DNA of 9,263 nt from Thiotrichaceae bacterium (GCA_027008885.1 JALVDQ010000305.1:1-9263); one strand, 5' to 3'. Positions 1-8,368 are shown, counted from the first letter of the stretch. Numbers and translations are program-made. The notes: generated by a model from the letters alone, not told the origin.

Positions 1-1068
1 AAGCGACTCAAGGGCGTTTACCACATACACCATGACCGCGTGCATTTATACGACCCCAACCATGACGGCAAAATCCTCGAAGGTGAAACCATTGATGGCA
101 TCGACAACCCGCGTTTGGATGAATTAATCGGCACACAGGCGGATGAATTACGCGAAGAAATCGAACTGGTGCTTGGCGCAAGCAATGAATTTGACAAAGA
201 AGCCTATTTGCGCGGCGAACTCACCCCGGTTTTCTTTGGTTCAGCAATAAACAACTTTGGCGTCGCCGAATTGCTGGCAGATTTTGTAAAATACGCCCCT
301 GCACCACTGCCGCGTCAGGCGACCAGCCGTGAAGTTTCGCCACTGGAAGAAAAATTTAGCGGCTTTATTTTCAAGATTCAGGCAAATATGGATCCACAAC
401 ATCGTGACCGTATCGCCTTTATGCGTATCTGTTCCGGGAGCTTCAAAAAAGGCATGAAGCTGAACCATGTGCGCATCAAGAAAGAGGTAAAAATCCCCGA
501 TGCCCTAACCTTTCTGGCGGCTGACCGTGGACACGTTGATGCCGCCTACCCGGGTGATATTATCGGCATTCACAACCACGGTACGATTCGCATTGGTGAC
601 ACCTTTACCCAGGGTGAAGACCTGTTTTTTACAGGCATCCCCAGTTTTGCACCAGAACTCTTTCGGCGCGCGCAATTAAAAGACCCGCTTAAAATGAAGC
701 AGCTACAAAAAGGCTTGAGCCAGCTTTGTGAAGAAGGCGCAACACAGCTATTCAGACCATTAAAAAATAATGATCTGATCCTGGGCGCAGTGGGTGTATT
801 GCAGTTTGATGTTGTCGCACAGCGCCTGAAAGACGAATACAAGGTAGACTGCATGTTTGAAGCCGTCAATGTGCAAACTGCCCGCTGGATAAACTGCGAC
901 GATGAAAAAATGCTGGCACAATTTAAAGCCAAGGCAGAAGCAAATCTGTCACTAGACCATGCAGGCGAACTGGTTTACATCGCACCCACACGGGTGAACC
1001 TGCAAATGGCAATTGAAAAATGGCCAGATATTGAGTTCCTGGCAACGCGTGAACATGGGGTTTACTGA
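1..1068 (+). CDS. prfC: Peptide chain release factor 3 (RF3), 5'-truncated by window edge
   Basis: RF3 is a cytoplasmic translational GTPase that recycles RF1/RF2 from the ribosome after peptide release. The frame is open from base 1 (first residues [13 protein letters not shown]), so the GTG at 40 is an internal Val codon and not the start. The 355 codons seen here compare with about 530 in E. coli RF3, so roughly the first 175 residues, including the P-loop and switch regions, lie outside the window. Visible landmarks are the end of the G domain ([13 protein letters not shown], fragment residues ~74-87), the RF3 domain II opening [19 protein letters not shown] (~119-137), the [21 protein letters not shown] stretch and the C-terminal [17 protein letters not shown] segment. 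The last residues TREHGVY match the family's conserved TREH end. The stop is TGA, followed at once by TAA and by repeat element 1. Identity is secure; whether the 5' part is intact cannot be seen. Confidence 0.97.
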   Translation, partial: KRLKGVYHIHHDRVHLYDPNHDGKILEGETIDGIDNPRLDELIGTQADELREEIELVLGASNEFDKEAYLRGELTPVFFGSAINNFGVAELLADFVKYAPAPLPRQATSREVSPLEEKFSGFIFKIQANMDPQHRDRIAFMRICSGSFKKGMKLNHVRIKKEVKIPDALTFLAADRGHVDAAYPGDIIGIHNHGTIRIGDTFTQGEDLFFTGIPSFAPELFRRAQLKDPLKMKQLQKGLSQLCEEGATQLFRPLKNNDLILGAVGVLQFDVVAQRLKDEYKVDCMFEAVNVQTARWINCDDEKMLAQFKAKAEANLSLDHAGELVYIAPTRVNLQMAIEKWPDIEFLATREHGVY

Positions 1069-1262
1069 TAAAAAATATATAAAAAACAGGGGGATGGGTG
1101 TCAGAGGGCAGAGGACAGAGGACAGAAGACAGTTGCGTAGGTTAGCCCAAGCGTAACCCGACAAGAGCGTGGCACTATATTTAGATAACGCTCCTGTGTT
1201 TGTACAGTTTCGCTCCTCAATACAGGTTGCATAAAAATATATAAAAAACAGGGGGGATGGGT
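1069..1262 (-). repeat. Composite intergenic repeat element 1 (terminal module - core - heptads - terminal module)
   Basis: Read on the minus strand, the order is: terminal module (1262-1232, ACCCAT then C6 and a T/A-rich tail), a structured core (~1230-1133), a heptad tract (1132-1102), and a second terminal module (1099-1069, C5) whose T-rich end touches the prfC stop codon. The core matches those at 2628-2732 and 2840-2945 over most of its length. It differs at its left end, and it lacks about four bases in the TAACCCGAC arm, so the 9-bp hairpin seen in the other copies is broken. The heptads are CAGAGGG, CAGAGGA, CAGAGGA, CAGAAGA on the plus strand. No coding potential or transposase is present. 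It behaves like a non-autonomous dispersed repeat, but the mechanism of spread is unknown. Confidence 0.85.
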
Positions 1263-1263
1263 A

Positions 1264-1305
1264 TCTCAATTCTCAATATTAAGAGACTGCATATTAAGAG
1301 ACTGC
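1264..1305. repeat. Short direct tandem repeats
   Basis: Two adjacent TCTCAAT heptamers (1264-1270, 1271-1277) are followed by two adjacent copies of a 15-mer, ATATTAAGAGACTGC (1276-1290, 1291-1305). Both look like simple slippage duplications just outside element 1, in the leader of the DAHP synthase gene. No protein-binding role can be assigned. The rest of 1306-1514 holds only the short ORF at 1365-1442 and no clear terminator. Confidence 0.7.
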
Positions 1306-1364
1306 GTAATATACTCTACGTTTAAAACCGGAACGAAACACAAACCTGAAACAGCGAGACCAAA

Positions 1365-1442
1365 ATGCCCAATTTAAGTACAATCATAGCCATTATTCTT
1401 TTACTAATTACATTTGCTTTAAGTTATATGTGGTTATTCTAA
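1365..1442 (+). CDS. Possible 25-residue hydrophobic peptide / leader ORF upstream of DAHP synthase
   Basis: The ATG at 1365 opens 25 codons ending in TAA. The product would start MPNLST, continue with a strongly hydrophobic stretch (IIAIILLLITFALS), and end YMWLF. It would be a single membrane-spanning peptide with almost no soluble part. The last nine residues (FALSYMWLF) contain two Phe, one Tyr and one Trp, which is suggestive because the next gene (start at 1515) catalyses the first step of aromatic amino acid synthesis. The ribosome site is weak (AGCGAG about 7 nt upstream), and no terminator/antiterminator pair is apparent between 1443 and 1514, so an attenuator is unsupported. It could equally be an independent small membrane protein or chance. 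No family is recognised. Confidence 0.3.
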   Translation: MPNLSTIIAIILLLITFALSYMWLF

Positions 1443-1514
1443 CCCGGCACCGTTTAATGGATGCAAGAACAAGTCTATAAAAACTTTTAGGAACAGGTCT
1501 TAAATCAAATACTT

Positions 1515-2579
1515 ATGCCTGATACAAATCATACAATTACAGCGGACATTCGCATTAAAGCAGTGCGCCCTCTTATCTCGCCCGCGGTGCTCAATGATGA
1601 GCACAGATTAACAGAAAAAACAGCAGCGTTTATCGCAGCAAAGCGGCGCACCATTTCCAGAATAATCAGCAACAAGGATAAGCGCCTATTGCTTGTTATT
1701 GGTCCCTGTTCCATCCACGATCCGCAAGCGGCACTCGATTACGCAAGACAGCTAAAGGTTTTAGCCGATGAACTCAGCGACCAGCTCTTTATTGTATTGC
1801 GCGTCTATTTTGAAAAACCGCGTACCGTCATCGGCTGGAAAGGTTTAATCAACGATCCCGACCTGAACGGCAGTTTTAATATCAACAAGGGATTACGCCT
1901 GGCGAGACAGTTGTTACTTGATGTTAGCGAAATCGGTTTGCCCGCTGCAAATGAATTTCTTGATGCAACATTGGGGCAATACTATGCTGATTTAATCAGC
2001 TGGGGAGCGATTGGAGCGCGTACCGTTGAAAGCCAGATTCATCGTGAACTTGCTTCGGGTTTATCCATGCCGGTGGGTTTTAAAAACAGAACAGATGGCG
2101 ATATTAAAGTCGCCATTGATGCCATGCGAGCGGCACAGCATTCACACCTGTTTCCCTCACTGACTCCTGAAGGAGCACCCGCCATTCTGGAAACCACAGG
2201 AAATCTGGACACCCACCTGGTTTTACGCGGTGGCGGCGGGAAAACGAATTATGATGAAGAAAGCATAATGCAAGCCAGTAAAATTCTGAAAGCATCCGCT
2301 TTAAACCATCGCATTATGGTGGATTGCAGTCATGCAAACAGCGAAAAAAATCCTCACAGACAACTTGATGTTGCCCTGCAAATGGCAGAACGCATTGCAT
2401 CAGGGAAGCGCGAAGTTTTTGCGCTGATGATTGAAAGCAATCTACACTCAGGCAGACAGGATATCCAGACGGGCAAGCCCTTAAAATACGGGCAGAGCAT
2501 TACAGATGCCTGCATCAGTTTCTCACAGACAGAAACCTTATTAAGGGATATACATAAAATCATCTCAAACAGCAGATAA
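1515..2579 (+). CDS. Class I 3-deoxy-7-phosphoheptulonate (DAHP) synthase, AroF/AroG/AroH family
   Basis: This cytoplasmic enzyme condenses phosphoenolpyruvate and erythrose 4-phosphate to DAHP, the committed step of the shikimate pathway (EC 2.5.1.54). At 354 residues it has the normal length for the E. coli-type (AroI alpha) enzyme. Expected metal and substrate residues are all visible by comparison with AroG: C65 in GPCSIHDP, R96 and K101-P-R in RVYFEKPR, R169 in GART, K190 in GFKNRTDG, H273 in CSHANS, E307 in MIESNL and D331 in SITDAC. Feedback specificity (Phe, Tyr or Trp) cannot be read off safely, so no symbol is given. The ATG at 1515 has only a poor upstream site (AGGAACAGG at 1489-1497, rather far away). 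It stands alone on the plus strand, between prfC and the convergent transporter genes. Its last 19 codons are part of a downstream tandem duplication (see 2522-2945). Confidence 0.96.
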   Translation: MPDTNHTITADIRIKAVRPLISPAVLNDEHRLTEKTAAFIAAKRRTISRIISNKDKRLLLVIGPCSIHDPQAALDYARQLKVLADELSDQLFIVLRVYFEKPRTVIGWKGLINDPDLNGSFNINKGLRLARQLLLDVSEIGLPAANEFLDATLGQYYADLISWGAIGARTVESQIHRELASGLSMPVGFKNRTDGDIKVAIDAMRAAQHSHLFPSLTPEGAPAILETTGNLDTHLVLRGGGGKTNYDEESIMQASKILKASALNHRIMVDCSHANSEKNPHRQLDVALQMAERIASGKREVFALMIESNLHSGRQDIQTGKPLKYGQSITDACISFSQTETLLRDIHKIISNSR

Positions 2580-2697
2580 AATCAATGCTCTTTATCTGAA
2601 CCCATCCCCCTGTTTTTTTATATATTTTTGCGTAGTTGTGTTGAGGAACGAAACTGTACAAACACAGGAGCGTATCTAAATATGGTGCCACGCTCTT

Positions 2698-2724
2698 GTC
2701 GGGTTACGCTTGGGCTAACCCGAC
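2698..2724. repeat. Perfect 9-bp palindromic stem in repeat core, copy 1
   Basis: GTCGGGTTA (2698-2706) pairs with TAACCCGAC (2716-2724) across a 9-nt loop. No T tract follows on either strand, so it does not look like an intrinsic terminator. Palindromes of this sequence type are frequent in intergenic repeats of several gammaproteobacteria. Confidence 0.85.
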
Positions 2725-2732
2725 CTACGCAA

Positions 2733-2790
2733 CTCACAGACAGAAACCCTGTTGAGGGATATACATAAAATCATCTCAAACAGCAGATAA
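2733..2790 (+). pseudogene. Duplicated 3' tail of the DAHP synthase gene (19 codons plus stop position)
   Basis: This is a second copy of the last 58 bases of the DAHP synthase ORF, without a start codon or the rest of the gene, and still ending in the same TAA. It differs from the working copy (2522-2579) at three bases in two adjacent Leu codons: TTA-TTA in the gene, CTG-TTG here. The encoded residues are therefore unchanged. It cannot make protein by itself. Confidence 0.85.
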
Positions 2791-2910
2791 AATCAATGCT
2801 CTTTATCTGAACCCATCCCCCCTGTTTTTTTATATATTTTTGCGTAGTTGTGTTAAGGAACGAAACTGTACAAACACAGGAGCGTTATCTAAATATGGTG
2901 CTACGCTCTT

Positions 2911-2937
2911 GTCGGGTTACGCTTGGGCTAACCCGAC
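2911..2937. repeat. Perfect 9-bp palindromic stem in repeat core, copy 2
   Basis: GTCGGGTTA (2911-2919) and TAACCCGAC (2929-2937) flank the same 9-nt loop as in copy 1. In element 1 the equivalent stem (~1140-1161) has lost about four bases of one arm. Confidence 0.85.
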
Positions 2938-2999
2938 CTACGCAACAGTCTTCTGTCTTCTGTCCTCTGTCACCCATCCCCCCCTTTTTTTGGTATTTT

Positions 3000-4991
3000 T
3001 TAGTAAATAAGGTTCATTAAAAAGATCATAACCGCAAGGAAAAGCACTGTCATCAGACCGCCTGCTTTCATAAAGTCGGGTACACGATAACCACCAGGAC
3101 CCATAATCAGGGCATTTACCTGATGGGTTGGAATTAAAAATGAGTTTGATGTTGCGATCGCAACGGTTAGTGCAAATACCGATGGATTGGCACCAACGCC
3201 CAGAGCAATGTTTACGGCTAGTGGAACCAGTAACACCGTAGCACCGACATTCGACATAACCAGGGTGAAGAAAGTTGCCAGTGCTGCTACTGCCGTTTGA
3301 ATAACCCACACGGGCATTTCACCCACGACTGACAGAGTTTGGTCGGCTATCCATTTTGCTGTTCCGGTTTGTTCAACCGCAAGCCCTAGGGGAATCAGGC
3401 TGGCTAACAAAAAGACGGTTTTCCAGGAGACGGCTTGATATGCCTCATCAATACTTAGTACCCCGGATAAAACCATTCCAATTGCCCCTGTCAGTAGAGC
3501 GATTGACAGGCGAATATCAGTAAACAGAACCATAAACAGGGCTATCGCAAAGAAAATACCCGCAAACATTAATTTTTGCGGACGAAATTCTTCATGTGGA
3601 AAGTCCTTGGTAACGACTACAAAGTCAGGTGATTGCTCAACCCGCATCAAGGCATCCCAGGGTGTATAAACCACCAGAGTATCGCCTGACTGAAAGGGTA
3701 TGCTTCTAATATCATCGCCTTCATGCAAGGTTTCACCATTTCGATGCATTCCAATCATGGCAGTACCGAAGGTTTTACGCATCCAGATATCTCTGGCGCT
3801 TTTTCCGATAACAGATGAGCCAGGTGGAATAACAATTTCAGCAATTCCGGATTTGCTGGGCGACAAGTCTTCCGCAAACGTCTGGATTTCCTTACGTTTT
3901 TTCAAATATTTAAAATGATCTAAAAAAGCACTTAAATCTTCACTTTCAGAAATGATTGCCATCACCATATTGGCTTCTAAATGGGTATCACGATCCAGCG
4001 CACCCGGACCAATGCGGGCAGGTTTTCCAGGGCGTTTGGTTGCAATAACACGAATCTTGTACTTGGTTTCGATGTCATCCAGATGTTTTCCGATCAATTT
4101 GCTTTTATCGCCAATAACAATCTCATGCAGCGAATAGTTAAGCCCGTAGACATCCTTAAAATGTTGCATGTCATTACTTTTTGATTTGTCCTCATCAGAG
4201 GCTTTACTGCTGGGTAAAACAAAACGACCCAAAACCAGAAAATAAAGAATACCAACAGCAACCAGAGTCAATCCAACAGGTGTTGTTGAAAACAGCGACC
4301 AGGTTTCCATCTGCTTGTCAGCAGGCAGGGCTGAATTAGAGGTTTGAATCAAATCATTCAATAAAATCAATGGGGAAGAACCAACCATGGTAACAGTACC
4401 ACCCAAAATGGCGCAAAAACCCATTGGCATTAACAGGCGTGATATGGGAACACCTGAGCGAGCTGAAATTCGCGCCACAACCGGAAGGAAAAGTGCTGCG
4501 GCACCAACATTCTGCATAAAGGAAGAGATAATGGCAACTGTACCAGAAATAATCGGGATAATACGACTCTCTGATTTTCCACCTATCTCAAGAATAAAGT
4601 TGGCAACTTTGCCCATTATGCCGGTTTTATCCAGACCCGCGCCGATAATCATCACCGCGATTATCGACATCACCGCATTACTGGAAAAACCATCGAACAA
4701 GCGATTTGGATCAACCAGCCCCTTATCCAGCCCCATGATCGGGGCAAACAGGGTACTTAAACCGAGCAATACCATAATACTAATGGCAGCGACATCTATA
4801 TCAACAACTTCAAAAGCAAACAGAAAGATTGTTAGTAAAAGTATGGCAATGACCCAGGAAACTTCTATTTTGGGTGCTTCATAAGCCAAAAACAAAGCAA
4901 GCATTAAAAAGATGGCAATTGACGCCAGACGTTTTTTTATCTGCCTGGAGTTAAGAATTTTGGTTTTCAGTTTTTTAGCGGTTTCCTTCAT
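3000..4991 (-). CDS. SLC13/DASS-family anion permease with two central TrkA-C (RCK_C) domains
   Basis: This is an inner-membrane transporter of the divalent anion:sodium symporter superfamily. Residues ~22-260 hold about seven hydrophobic segments, with the first repeat signature SSFMQNVGAAALFLPV (~156-171) and SSPLILLND (~205-213). A soluble insert follows, made of two TrkA-C-like domains (~282-356 and ~372-455; the second has the typical VIPPGSSVIGKSARD and FQSGDTLVVY). Residues ~472-663 hold the second membrane half, with MSNVGATVLLVPLA (~579-592) and SNSFLIPTHQVNALIMGPGGYR (~615-636). The length (663) and layout match E. coli YfbS-like proteins and algal/bacterial sulfate-type SLT transporters. 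The substrate (sulfate, dicarboxylate or another anion) cannot be told from sequence alone. TrkA-C domains usually bind a small ligand and gate transport. The start has a weak upstream site (GGACGATAAAG). It lies 82 nt after SulP on the same strand without a clear terminator, so co-transcription is plausible. Confidence 0.93.
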   Translation of the reverse strand: MKETAKKLKTKILNSRQIKKRLASIAIFLMLALFLAYEAPKIEVSWVIAILLLTIFLFAFEVVDIDVAAISIMVLLGLSTLFAPIMGLDKGLVDPNRLFDGFSSNAVMSIIAVMIIGAGLDKTGIMGKVANFILEIGGKSESRIIPIISGTVAIISSFMQNVGAAALFLPVVARISARSGVPISRLLMPMGFCAILGGTVTMVGSSPLILLNDLIQTSNSALPADKQMETWSLFSTTPVGLTLVAVGILYFLVLGRFVLPSSKASDEDKSKSNDMQHFKDVYGLNYSLHEIVIGDKSKLIGKHLDDIETKYKIRVIATKRPGKPARIGPGALDRDTHLEANMVMAIISESEDLSAFLDHFKYLKKRKEIQTFAEDLSPSKSGIAEIVIPPGSSVIGKSARDIWMRKTFGTAMIGMHRNGETLHEGDDIRSIPFQSGDTLVVYTPWDALMRVEQSPDFVVVTKDFPHEEFRPQKLMFAGIFFAIALFMVLFTDIRLSIALLTGAIGMVLSGVLSIDEAYQAVSWKTVFLLASLIPLGLAVEQTGTAKWIADQTLSVVGEMPVWVIQTAVAALATFFTLVMSNVGATVLLVPLAVNIALGVGANPSVFALTVAIATSNSFLIPTHQVNALIMGPGGYRVPDFMKAGGLMTVLFLAVMIFLMNLIY

Positions 4992-5073
4992 AATTTATAC
5001 TTTATCGTCCATTTATTTAATAGCTTTAATACACAAATAACACTGTCTTTAGAGGTGAAGCCGCCTCATAATA

Positions 5074-6831
5074 TCAAACGTGATCTTCATCGTCTCTATC
5101 TACTGTGCTACATTCCTTAAAAACTCTGAGTGAACAGTTTTTACAAATTGTTTCATCCAGCTGCGTGAATACCCATTGTATCGCACCCTTCTTCGTCGGG
5201 AAGAAATGGTAATCTCCAATGTGCTCAAAGGCATCACTACGTAACAAATACTTAAATACGCTATCTTTTACATTATAAAAGAAGATGCCGCCGCCAAGCT
5301 CTTCAAGGCGTTTTGCTTCCTGTTCCAGCATCTCTGAACCCGCCATATCAATGAAATTGATGCCACTTGCATCAATTAGAATATAGCGGTACCCCGCTTT
5401 TGTAAGTTTATGGAACTCTTTTTGAATAGCCGTAAGCGAGCCAAAATATATGGACATGTCAATACGAATGATTTTTAACTGCGGACATTCAGGCAATTTC
5501 ATTTCTTTGGCATCCTGTAACGCCCTGTTGGGAGTTTTAACATTCGGTGCAAGTGATATGATTTTGGGATAGGAGGTACGTCCAACAAACAGAAGCAAAG
5601 AAAGCAGAACACCCATATATATCGCAAATTCAAGCTCAAGAAAGAGCGTGGACAGAAAAGTTGTCAGGAAGATTGCAGTCTCAGGAATACTGAGTTTAAA
5701 AATCTGTTTAATATGGTGAAAATCCACCAGATTATAAGCCACCAGCAAGATGGATGCGCCCATAGAAGCAATCGGTAGATAGCCCGTTACAGGTGCAATC
5801 AGGAGAACAATCAGCAACAGGAAAAAAGAAGCAAAAATCGCCGACATGGGAGTTTTGGCACCGCTATCGTAGTTAATCCCGGAGCGTGTAAATGAGCCTG
5901 AGCCAGCGTAACTGGAGAAAAAACTACCAATAATATTGGAAAGCCCCTGACCAATAAACTCCTGGTTACCATCAATTTGCTGTTTACTTTTTGAGGCGAC
6001 CGCCCGTGCGATTGATACTGCCTCGACTAAGCCCAGAAGCGCGATGGCAAAGGCTTCAGGGATGAGTTCCTTTATGGTACTGAATGAAAAATCGGGGGAT
6101 GACAAGGGTGGAAGGTTGCGTGGAATCGCGCCAACCAGTTTTACACCATGCGCTTCTCCGCCGATAAGCAGGCTAAATAAACCACCCGCCACCATACCGG
6201 CAAGCAAGTTGGGATATTTAGGGAAGAATTTTTTAACCAGAATTGAGACAACAAGCGTTACAATCGCAACCGCTAAAATATAATAATTGATGCTATCAAT
6301 CTGCTTAAACATCTCAAGCCAGGTATGAATAAAGGATTCGCCCCGTTTTATATCCATTCCCAGAACATATTTGAGCTGGCTGGTTCCTATTAATATCGCC
6401 GCGCCTGCGGTAAAGCCGATAACCACCGTATGTGAAACAAAATTTACCAGAGAGCCCAAACGCGCGACACCAAAAGCAAACTGAAATAATCCGGCAAGAA
6501 AAGTTAGTGTTAAAGCAAGCTCAACAAACTCGGGAGTGCCAGGAGTAGCAATGCCATTCAGTGCAGAAAAAACCACAATTGAAATAGCCGCTGTGGGACC
6601 GGAAATCAGGTGTAATGAGGAGCCGAATAAGGCCGCAATAACGGGCGTAACCATCGAGGTATAAAGACCATATTGAGGTGGTAATCCGGCAATGGCAGCA
6701 TAAGCAATACCCTGGGGCAAAACAATCACCGCTCCGGTAAGCCCCGCCATCATATCTGCACGAATCGAATCTTTATTAACCAGATGTACCCATCTTAAAA
6801 AAGGAAAAAATATATGCCAAAAGCCACTCAT
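5074..6831 (-). CDS. SulP (SLC26-type) anion transporter with C-terminal STAS domain
   Basis: This inner-membrane anion transporter belongs to the family that includes sulfate, bicarbonate (BicA) and dicarboxylate (DauA) carriers. Residues ~25-420 form the transmembrane core, with family signatures GLPPQYGLYTSMVTPVIAAL (~49-68), SGPTAAISIVV (~77-87) and NQEFIGQGLSNIIGSFFSSY (~289-308), followed by GSGSFTRSGINYDSGAKTPMSA. An acidic residue, E270, precedes SIAR in the helix that carries the coupling residue in structurally known members (inferred). The STAS domain spans ~450-555 and includes DASGINFIDMAGSEML. The last 25 residues carry a Cys cluster (C563, C566, C574; CKNCSLRVFKEC) that could bind metal or respond to redox state. 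The length of 585 is normal. The start at 6831 is supported by GGGGA 8 nt upstream. Substrate is undetermined; sulfate or bicarbonate are the leading options. It precedes the DASS gene and follows adenine deaminase by 143 nt of AT-rich sequence. Confidence 0.95.
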   Translation of the reverse strand: MSGFWHIFFPFLRWVHLVNKDSIRADMMAGLTGAVIVLPQGIAYAAIAGLPPQYGLYTSMVTPVIAALFGSSLHLISGPTAAISIVVFSALNGIATPGTPEFVELALTLTFLAGLFQFAFGVARLGSLVNFVSHTVVIGFTAGAAILIGTSQLKYVLGMDIKRGESFIHTWLEMFKQIDSINYYILAVAIVTLVVSILVKKFFPKYPNLLAGMVAGGLFSLLIGGEAHGVKLVGAIPRNLPPLSSPDFSFSTIKELIPEAFAIALLGLVEAVSIARAVASKSKQQIDGNQEFIGQGLSNIIGSFFSSYAGSGSFTRSGINYDSGAKTPMSAIFASFFLLLIVLLIAPVTGYLPIASMGASILLVAYNLVDFHHIKQIFKLSIPETAIFLTTFLSTLFLELEFAIYMGVLLSLLLFVGRTSYPKIISLAPNVKTPNRALQDAKEMKLPECPQLKIIRIDMSIYFGSLTAIQKEFHKLTKAGYRYILIDASGINFIDMAGSEMLEQEAKRLEELGGGIFFYNVKDSVFKYLLRSDAFEHIGDYHFFPTKKGAIQWVFTQLDETICKNCSLRVFKECSTVDRDDEDHV

Positions 6832-6974
6832 TGACCGAGTCCCCAGAAGAAAGCCCTAAATATTAGAATCTGCTAATGCAGTTAAAAGATGGCGCGAGAT
6901 AATACTCTATTTAACCGCTATTTAGTAGGGGAAATTGTCATTTTTTTTATATTTTAGTTTGTAGTATTATTTTA

Positions 6975-8160
<1,186 letters not shown>

Positions 8161-8163
<3 letters not shown>

Positions 8164-8298
8164 ATGTTTTTTGGCTTCCTTCTCAACAGCCTGTCCCGCC
8201 CGCTTTTTATCTTTGCCAATACCCTCAATCGTTGAGCAAGCATTTAGAGTAGTTAAAGTAAATCCTAATACCAGTATTGAAATAAACAGCTTTTTCAT
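8161..8298 (-). CDS. Entericidin A/B-like small lipoprotein
   Basis: This is a 45-residue predicted lipoprotein. It starts MKKLFISILVLGFTL, a basic n-region and hydrophobic signal sequence, followed by the lipobox LNAC with the lipidated Cys at position 21. The mature part is only 25 residues (CSTIEGIGKD, then a lysine/alanine-rich amphipathic tail ending EKEAKKH). The Cys followed by TxxGxGKD and a short charged helix is the pattern of the entericidin family (compare CNTTRGVGED in E. coli EcnB). EcnA and EcnB are described in E. coli as an antidote/bacteriolytic lipoprotein pair; no second entericidin is visible here, so toxicity should not be assumed. A GAGAC site lies just upstream of the ATG. 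The TAA stop overlaps the T10 run (A10 on the coding strand) at the end of repeat element 3. It lies downstream of the DUF1820 gene, 70 nt away. Confidence 0.82.
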
Positions 8299-8318
8299 TT
8301 TAGTCTCTATTTCCATAT

Positions 8319-8342
8319 TTAGTTAATCAATTAGTTAATCAA
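8319..8342. repeat. Tandem 12-bp direct repeat upstream of the lipoprotein gene
   Basis: TTAGTTAATCAA occurs twice in succession (8319-8330, 8331-8342), about 20 nt upstream of the lipoprotein start codon. It could be a slippage duplication or a pair of operator half-sites; nothing identifies a regulator. Confidence 0.6.
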
Positions 8343-8368
8343 AGTGTAATGATTCCATAATTCCGAAG

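Larger units (their letters stand above)
2522..2945 (+). repeat. Imperfect tandem duplication of ~211 bp (DAHP synthase tail + repeat core)
   Basis: Copy 1 is 2522-2732 and copy 2 is 2733-2945. Each unit contains the last 58 bases of the DAHP synthase ORF, a 20-nt spacer, one ACCCAT-C-run terminal module and one ~105-bp core. Manual alignment finds five substitutions, all transitions, and two single-base insertions (the C run is 5 versus 6; GCGTATCT versus GCGTTATCT). The junction falls between CTACGCAA and CTCACAGAC. Three of the substitutions fall in the coding tail and two in the repeat part. Confidence 0.93.
2600..2999 (+). repeat. Composite intergenic repeat element 2 (expanded by the tandem duplication)
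   Basis: Order on the plus strand: terminal module (2600-2629, C5), core (2628-2732), copied DAHP synthase tail (2733-2790) with spacer, terminal module (2811-2841, C6), core (2840-2945), heptad tract TCTTCTG, TCTTCTG, TCCTCTG (2949-2969), terminal module (2972-2999, C7). Each core is bounded by an 8-bp inverted repeat, TTGCGTAG...CTACGCAA, and contains two inner stems: GAGCGT/ACGCTC, and GTCGGGTTA/TAACCCGAC. The element starts 20 nt after the DAHP synthase stop and its T-rich end runs into the stop codon of the convergent DASS gene. With no ORF of its own it is best called a non-autonomous dispersed repeat. Confidence 0.87.

Noticed and set aside
40..1068. GTG at 40 as the prfC start
   Set aside because: The frame is open upstream to base 1 with RF3-like residues ([10 protein letters not shown]), and a 342-residue RF3 would lack the whole GTP-binding core.
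952..1269. Minus-strand open frame crossing the prfC end and element 1
   Set aside because: Runs from repeat sequence into the antisense of prfC; composition and lack of family resemblance indicate a chance frame.
1310..1315. TATACT as a -10 box for the DAHP synthase gene
   Set aside because: Good -10 match, but no acceptable -35 hexamer at 16-18 nt spacing; too weak to list as a promoter.
2606..2619. C run followed by T7 as an intrinsic terminator of DAHP synthase
   Set aside because: No GC-rich stem precedes the T run; the palindromic stems lie downstream and lack a T tract.
2600..2999. CRISPR-like array
   Set aside because: Only two long units, one of them containing gene sequence; no uniform short repeats with distinct spacers, and no cas genes.
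2938..3309. Minus-strand open frame overlapping the DASS gene end and element 2
   Set aside because: Out-of-frame shadow of the DASS gene extended through repeat sequence.
4387..4884. 165-codon open frame on the plus strand inside the DASS gene
   Set aside because: Antisense shadow of a strongly supported membrane protein gene; no recognisable domain.
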